DNA from: CAIXPS01 sp034430115
Lineage (GTDB): Bacteria > Chloroflexota > Anaerolineae > J036 > Brachytrichaceae
Length of the DNA: 64,000 bases
Direction of reading: 5' to 3'
Assembly: GCA_034430115.1 (NCBI GenBank)
Contig: DAOUFG010000093.1
Location: 21,600-85,599 of the forward strand
Under the pieces are notes generated by a model that was given only the letters and a program-made list of their open reading frames with translations, was not told the DNA's origin and ran no database searches. The position numbers and the translations under genes were made by a program. This document shows positions 61,435-64,000 of this stretch, piece by piece. Numbering within the stretch: position 1 is the stretch's first letter; each line of letters begins with the position of its first letter.

Positions 61435-62847
61435 ATGGCAGATTCTTTCGGCACCATCTACTCTACTGACCCGTGGGCTGGTGTCGCTTCTAATCAGCGT
61501 ACCTGGTACGACCCGATTCTGCGGGCTCAGTACCGGCGCAACACGCTCTACACTAACCTGGTGCCATACGCCACGCAGCCTATGCTGCCATCGAACACCC
61601 CGTTGATGGTGTTCAACTTCGCGTATGACTTCCAGCCGAATACCGATCCGGCAGCGAACCTTCGCTATAACGAAGTGCCACCGGCATACATGGACGGCTT
61701 TCAGGTTGAGGTGCGCTTCGAGCGCTACCAGTGGCAAACGGCATACGACAAGTTCGATAGCTATATTTCCTATTGGTCCTCGAAGGGCGGCAACGCTGGT
61801 CTTGCTCCGCTCATTCGCGAGCGCGTGAGCCGCGTGCTGACTGAGACTCAAGACTTGCTGGTTCGCAATGCGTTCCTGAGCACGACCTACACGATGCTGC
61901 CAAGCTCTTCGTATACCGGCGCGGATCAGGTTACAAGCTCGGACAAGTTCATCCTCGACATGGTGGACGACTCCATCTTGCGTGCGAATACGCAGAATGT
62001 GTGGAACTCCCCGATCCCTGGTATGCAGCAAGGCGACTTGCTGTGCGTGGACTCTCCGGGCCAAATCTACGACGTGGTTTCGGACAACTCTTCGACTAAC
62101 CGCTGGATTGAACTGCGCAAGTATCGCGACCTGAGCCCATTCAACAAGTACGAGATGGGTTCGTATCACAGCTCTCGCCATCTGCAAACGAACGCGAACT
62201 GCTTGTGGAACTGCGGGAAGACGAGCTTTACGACCACGATCACCGCTGCGGCTCAGCCTCAAGATGGTGCGCCTGACCCGGCCACCGCGAAGGTTGATGG
62301 TACGTATAAGGTCGGTCAGGCTGGCTCTCTGGCTACGCACTACCTGACCGTGGCGAGTGCTTCCGGCGTCAAGGTTGGCGATATGGTGACGATCCACAAG
62401 ACCAAGAACCAGGCCGCCGACGTAGCCGCGCAGCCCAAACTGCGCGTGCTGGGTGCGCCTCGCTACGATGAAGGCACGAAGCTTGAGCGCCGCATCGTGG
62501 GTATTAGTGGCAACACCATTACCCTGAACAAGCCTCTGTTGCTTGACTACACCACGGAAGTGAACGCTTCCGGCACAGGCGCGTTGACCCCTGGTAGTGG
62601 CGTGTACGGTTTTGTGACCAAGGGCGTCAACCTGCATGTGAGCATCATGATCGCGGAAGGCAATGGTGTCGTGTGCGGGGTGTGCGTGCCGCCTCGTGTA
62701 TATGCCCCAGAACCCATCGACCTGTACAAGAGCGTCTACCGCGTTGGCTGGGATGCCTACCTGAAGTATCAGGTGATCCGGCCAGAGGCGTTTGAAATCT
62801 TTGTAACAGGCGGGACGATGCGCGAAGCCGATCAGATTTACCACTGA
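61435..62847 (+). CDS. Major capsid protein
   Basis: 470 residues. Starts SFGTIYSTDPWAGVASNQRTWYDPILR; conserved core with FDSYISYWSSKGGNAGLAP. Strong GGGGGAGTGGAACTG ribosome site, as expected for a highly made protein. Follows scaffold; a HK97-type fold is likely but not proven. Confidence 0.82.
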   Translation: MADSFGTIYSTDPWAGVASNQRTWYDPILRAQYRRNTLYTNLVPYATQPMLPSNTPLMVFNFAYDFQPNTDPAANLRYNEVPPAYMDGFQVEVRFERYQWQTAYDKFDSYISYWSSKGGNAGLAPLIRERVSRVLTETQDLLVRNAFLSTTYTMLPSSSYTGADQVTSSDKFILDMVDDSILRANTQNVWNSPIPGMQQGDLLCVDSPGQIYDVVSDNSSTNRWIELRKYRDLSPFNKYEMGSYHSSRHLQTNANCLWNCGKTSFTTTITAAAQPQDGAPDPATAKVDGTYKVGQAGSLATHYLTVASASGVKVGDMVTIHKTKNQAADVAAQPKLRVLGAPRYDEGTKLERRIVGISGNTITLNKPLLLDYTTEVNASGTGALTPGSGVYGFVTKGVNLHVSIMIAEGNGVVCGVCVPPRVYAPEPIDLYKSVYRVGWDAYLKYQVIRPEAFEIFVTGGTMREADQIYH

Positions 62848-62855
62848 GGCAATGA

Positions 62856-63500
62856 ATGAAATCCTGGGGTGACTTGCTAACCGAGTTCGACGCGCTGCTA
62901 GACGATAGTACACGCACATCGTATTCGGAAGACTTGCGCAAGAGCGCGTGGCAGAGGGCTTGCGAGAACTTCGCAATCTCTCACACAGCGCCATTCCGAA
63001 CGGCAACGGCTTCGGCCAGCGCCTATGCGGAAGGCACATCAGCGGCGTTGCCCCAAGATTTCCTGGAACTACCTTCGGGGGGAGTTGAAGCCATTGGGGA
63101 TGGATGGCTTGAGCCGATTACGGTCGAGCCGGGGGGCTCCATCCCCAACGACGGCTATCTGCTGATGGCAGATGGCATCTATCTGCCCAAGGGATATACG
63201 AATGTGCGCCTGTGGTACTACGCGCACTATCCAACGGTGGAAGATGACACGACAACGTTCGGGCTCCCCTCGTGGGCAGAGTGGGCAGTCATGAACCTGG
63301 CAATGGCATACATGCTCTATCCATCCATGATGAATCAACAGCTTCTACGGCAATACCAGGATCGAAGCATGGCAGGTGCGCCAGAAGATAACCCCCCGCG
63401 CAAGCAGGCTCTCTTCCTGATGACGGTCTACAACGACATCATCCGCACGGTCTCCCCGCAAAACCGGGGAATGATCTACACACCTGGTGCGCGGGTATGA
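62856..63500 (+). CDS. Head-tail connector (adaptor) protein
   Basis: 214 residues. Position after the capsid gene and helical N-terminal bundle fit gp6-like adaptors (WGDLLTEFDALLDDSTRTSYSEDLRKSAWQRACENF). Overlaps the next gene (ATGA). Confidence 0.7.
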   Translation: MKSWGDLLTEFDALLDDSTRTSYSEDLRKSAWQRACENFAISHTAPFRTATASASAYAEGTSAALPQDFLELPSGGVEAIGDGWLEPITVEPGGSIPNDGYLLMADGIYLPKGYTNVRLWYYAHYPTVEDDTTTFGLPSWAEWAVMNLAMAYMLYPSMMNQQLLRQYQDRSMAGAPEDNPPRKQALFLMTVYNDIIRTVSPQNRGMIYTPGARV

Positions 63501-64000
63501 ATGAAATTCACAACATGATCGGTGCCGCCATCGTAGATGCGCTTACGAACTACTGCTCGCTGAGCGCGCTCGCGGCGACAGCATCCGCCTATGCCGCGAT
63601 TCTCATCCGGCAAGGGAAGCTGCAACAAGACCCGGTTAAAGAACGAATTGCTCTACTGGTGCACCCAGGTGATCCATCAGACACGTCCGAGACACCTGAA
63701 TGGCGTGACAAGATGGCCGGGGAAGAGGGCGATAAGGACTGGATTCCAGAGTCGCACGAAATCGGCGGTGGAGAGTTCTGGTGGCGCAAGTTCACGGTCG
63801 AGATGGACGTATATCTCGTCAAAACAAGGGAAGAGAGAGCGGAGGCGCGTGAGATTTCCGAGTGGGTATTTGGAAGGGCGCACAAGGCTTTGACCGATCT
63901 ATCGGGGATCAACCTCACCGACGACTTTGGGGAAGAAGCGTTCTATCTGACCGTTGACTCCGTGACCTTTCGGGAGAGCGGCGGACCGCCAAGCACATTC
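63497..64000 (+). CDS. Head-tail joining/neck protein (partial, runs off the window)
   Basis: ATG at 63497 (ATGA overlap), 168 residues, no stop before the window end. Alpha/beta; sequence W-W-R-K-F-T-V-E-M-D-V-Y-L-V. Position after the connector suits a neck or tail-terminator protein. Confidence 0.65.
   Translation, partial: MNEIHNMIGAAIVDALTNYCSLSALAATASAYAAILIRQGKLQQDPVKERIALLVHPGDPSDTSETPEWRDKMAGEEGDKDWIPESHEIGGGEFWWRKFTVEMDVYLVKTREERAEAREISEWVFGRAHKALTDLSGINLTDDFGEEAFYLTVDSVTFRESGGPPSTF

Overview
The window joins two kinds of DNA. Bases 1 to about 35,170 are a GC-rich bacterial chromosome segment. Bases from about 35,200 to the end are one arm of a tailed phage or prophage. The host is most likely a member of the Chloroflexota. 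This is an inference from the gene repertoire (STAND/TPR proteins, an AIM24-family protein, a DUF4013 membrane protein, Thr/Pro-rich PA14 surface proteins, a Ubl-E1-rhodanese fusion) and from short GATTTTGGATT-type and ACCGCAGATGNACGC-type intergenic repeats. No rRNA gene is present to settle it.

Chromosomal part. 1-3.2 kb: a STAND (NB-ARC) ATPase with eight almost identical 40-residue TPR units, apparently separated by a frameshift from its small N-terminal domain. 3.2-9.1 kb: a polyamine locus, a potABCD-type ABC transporter followed by a convergent type III PLP decarboxylase of the ornithine/lysine family. 9.3-21 kb: a metallophosphoesterase, a PA14 surface protein, a methyltransferase, an orphan histidine kinase, a PDZ protein, a DUF402-CinA fusion, a cupin/phosphomannose-isomerase-like protein, an RrmJ/RlmM-like RNA methyltransferase, a two-gene nucleotidyltransferase module and an MFS exporter. 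21.3-23.4 kb: a JAMM peptidase followed by a fused ubiquitin-like/E1/rhodanese protein, a prokaryotic sulfur-transfer set. 23.6-28 kb: DUF4013, dnaX, ybaB, recR, AIM24. 28-35 kb: a fatty-acid desaturase, a sugar-phosphate transferase, an acetyltransferase, an M20 amidohydrolase, folD, a Nudix protein and a tRNA-Asn gene that marks the junction.

Phage part. 35.2-48.2 kb is read leftward as tightly overlapping small genes (ATGA, GTGA and TAATG junctions). It holds an RNA ligase next to a cluster of odd tRNA-like genes, SSB, a macro-domain protein, a SLOG-type protein, two free-standing HNH endonucleases, and at its head an 866-residue single-chain RNA polymerase. That protein carries the DxDGD catalytic signature and the upstream motifs of the two-barrel QDE-1/YonO/eukaryotic-RdRP superfamily. 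48.2-53 kb is a mixed-strand regulatory region with small membrane proteins, a small HTH protein, several hairpins and many terminators. 53-64 kb is read rightward: two lytic enzymes, a DUF1599-like protein, then terminase, portal, scaffold, major capsid and head-tail connector genes, cut by the window end. No integrase is visible in the window.

The most unusual signals are the phage two-barrel RNA polymerase and two dispersed short DNA elements confined to the phage half. One is an inverted repeat of about 16 bp, GGTTGGG-NN-CCCAACC (8 sites, several inside genes, where it encodes a recurring V-G-S-P-T peptide). The other is TCTACCG/CGGTAGA (about 12 copies, three pairs as outer arms of hairpins). 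The late genes appear to use ordinary sigma70-type promoters that share a 14-base core. This suggests a division of labour between host RNA polymerase and the phage enzyme.
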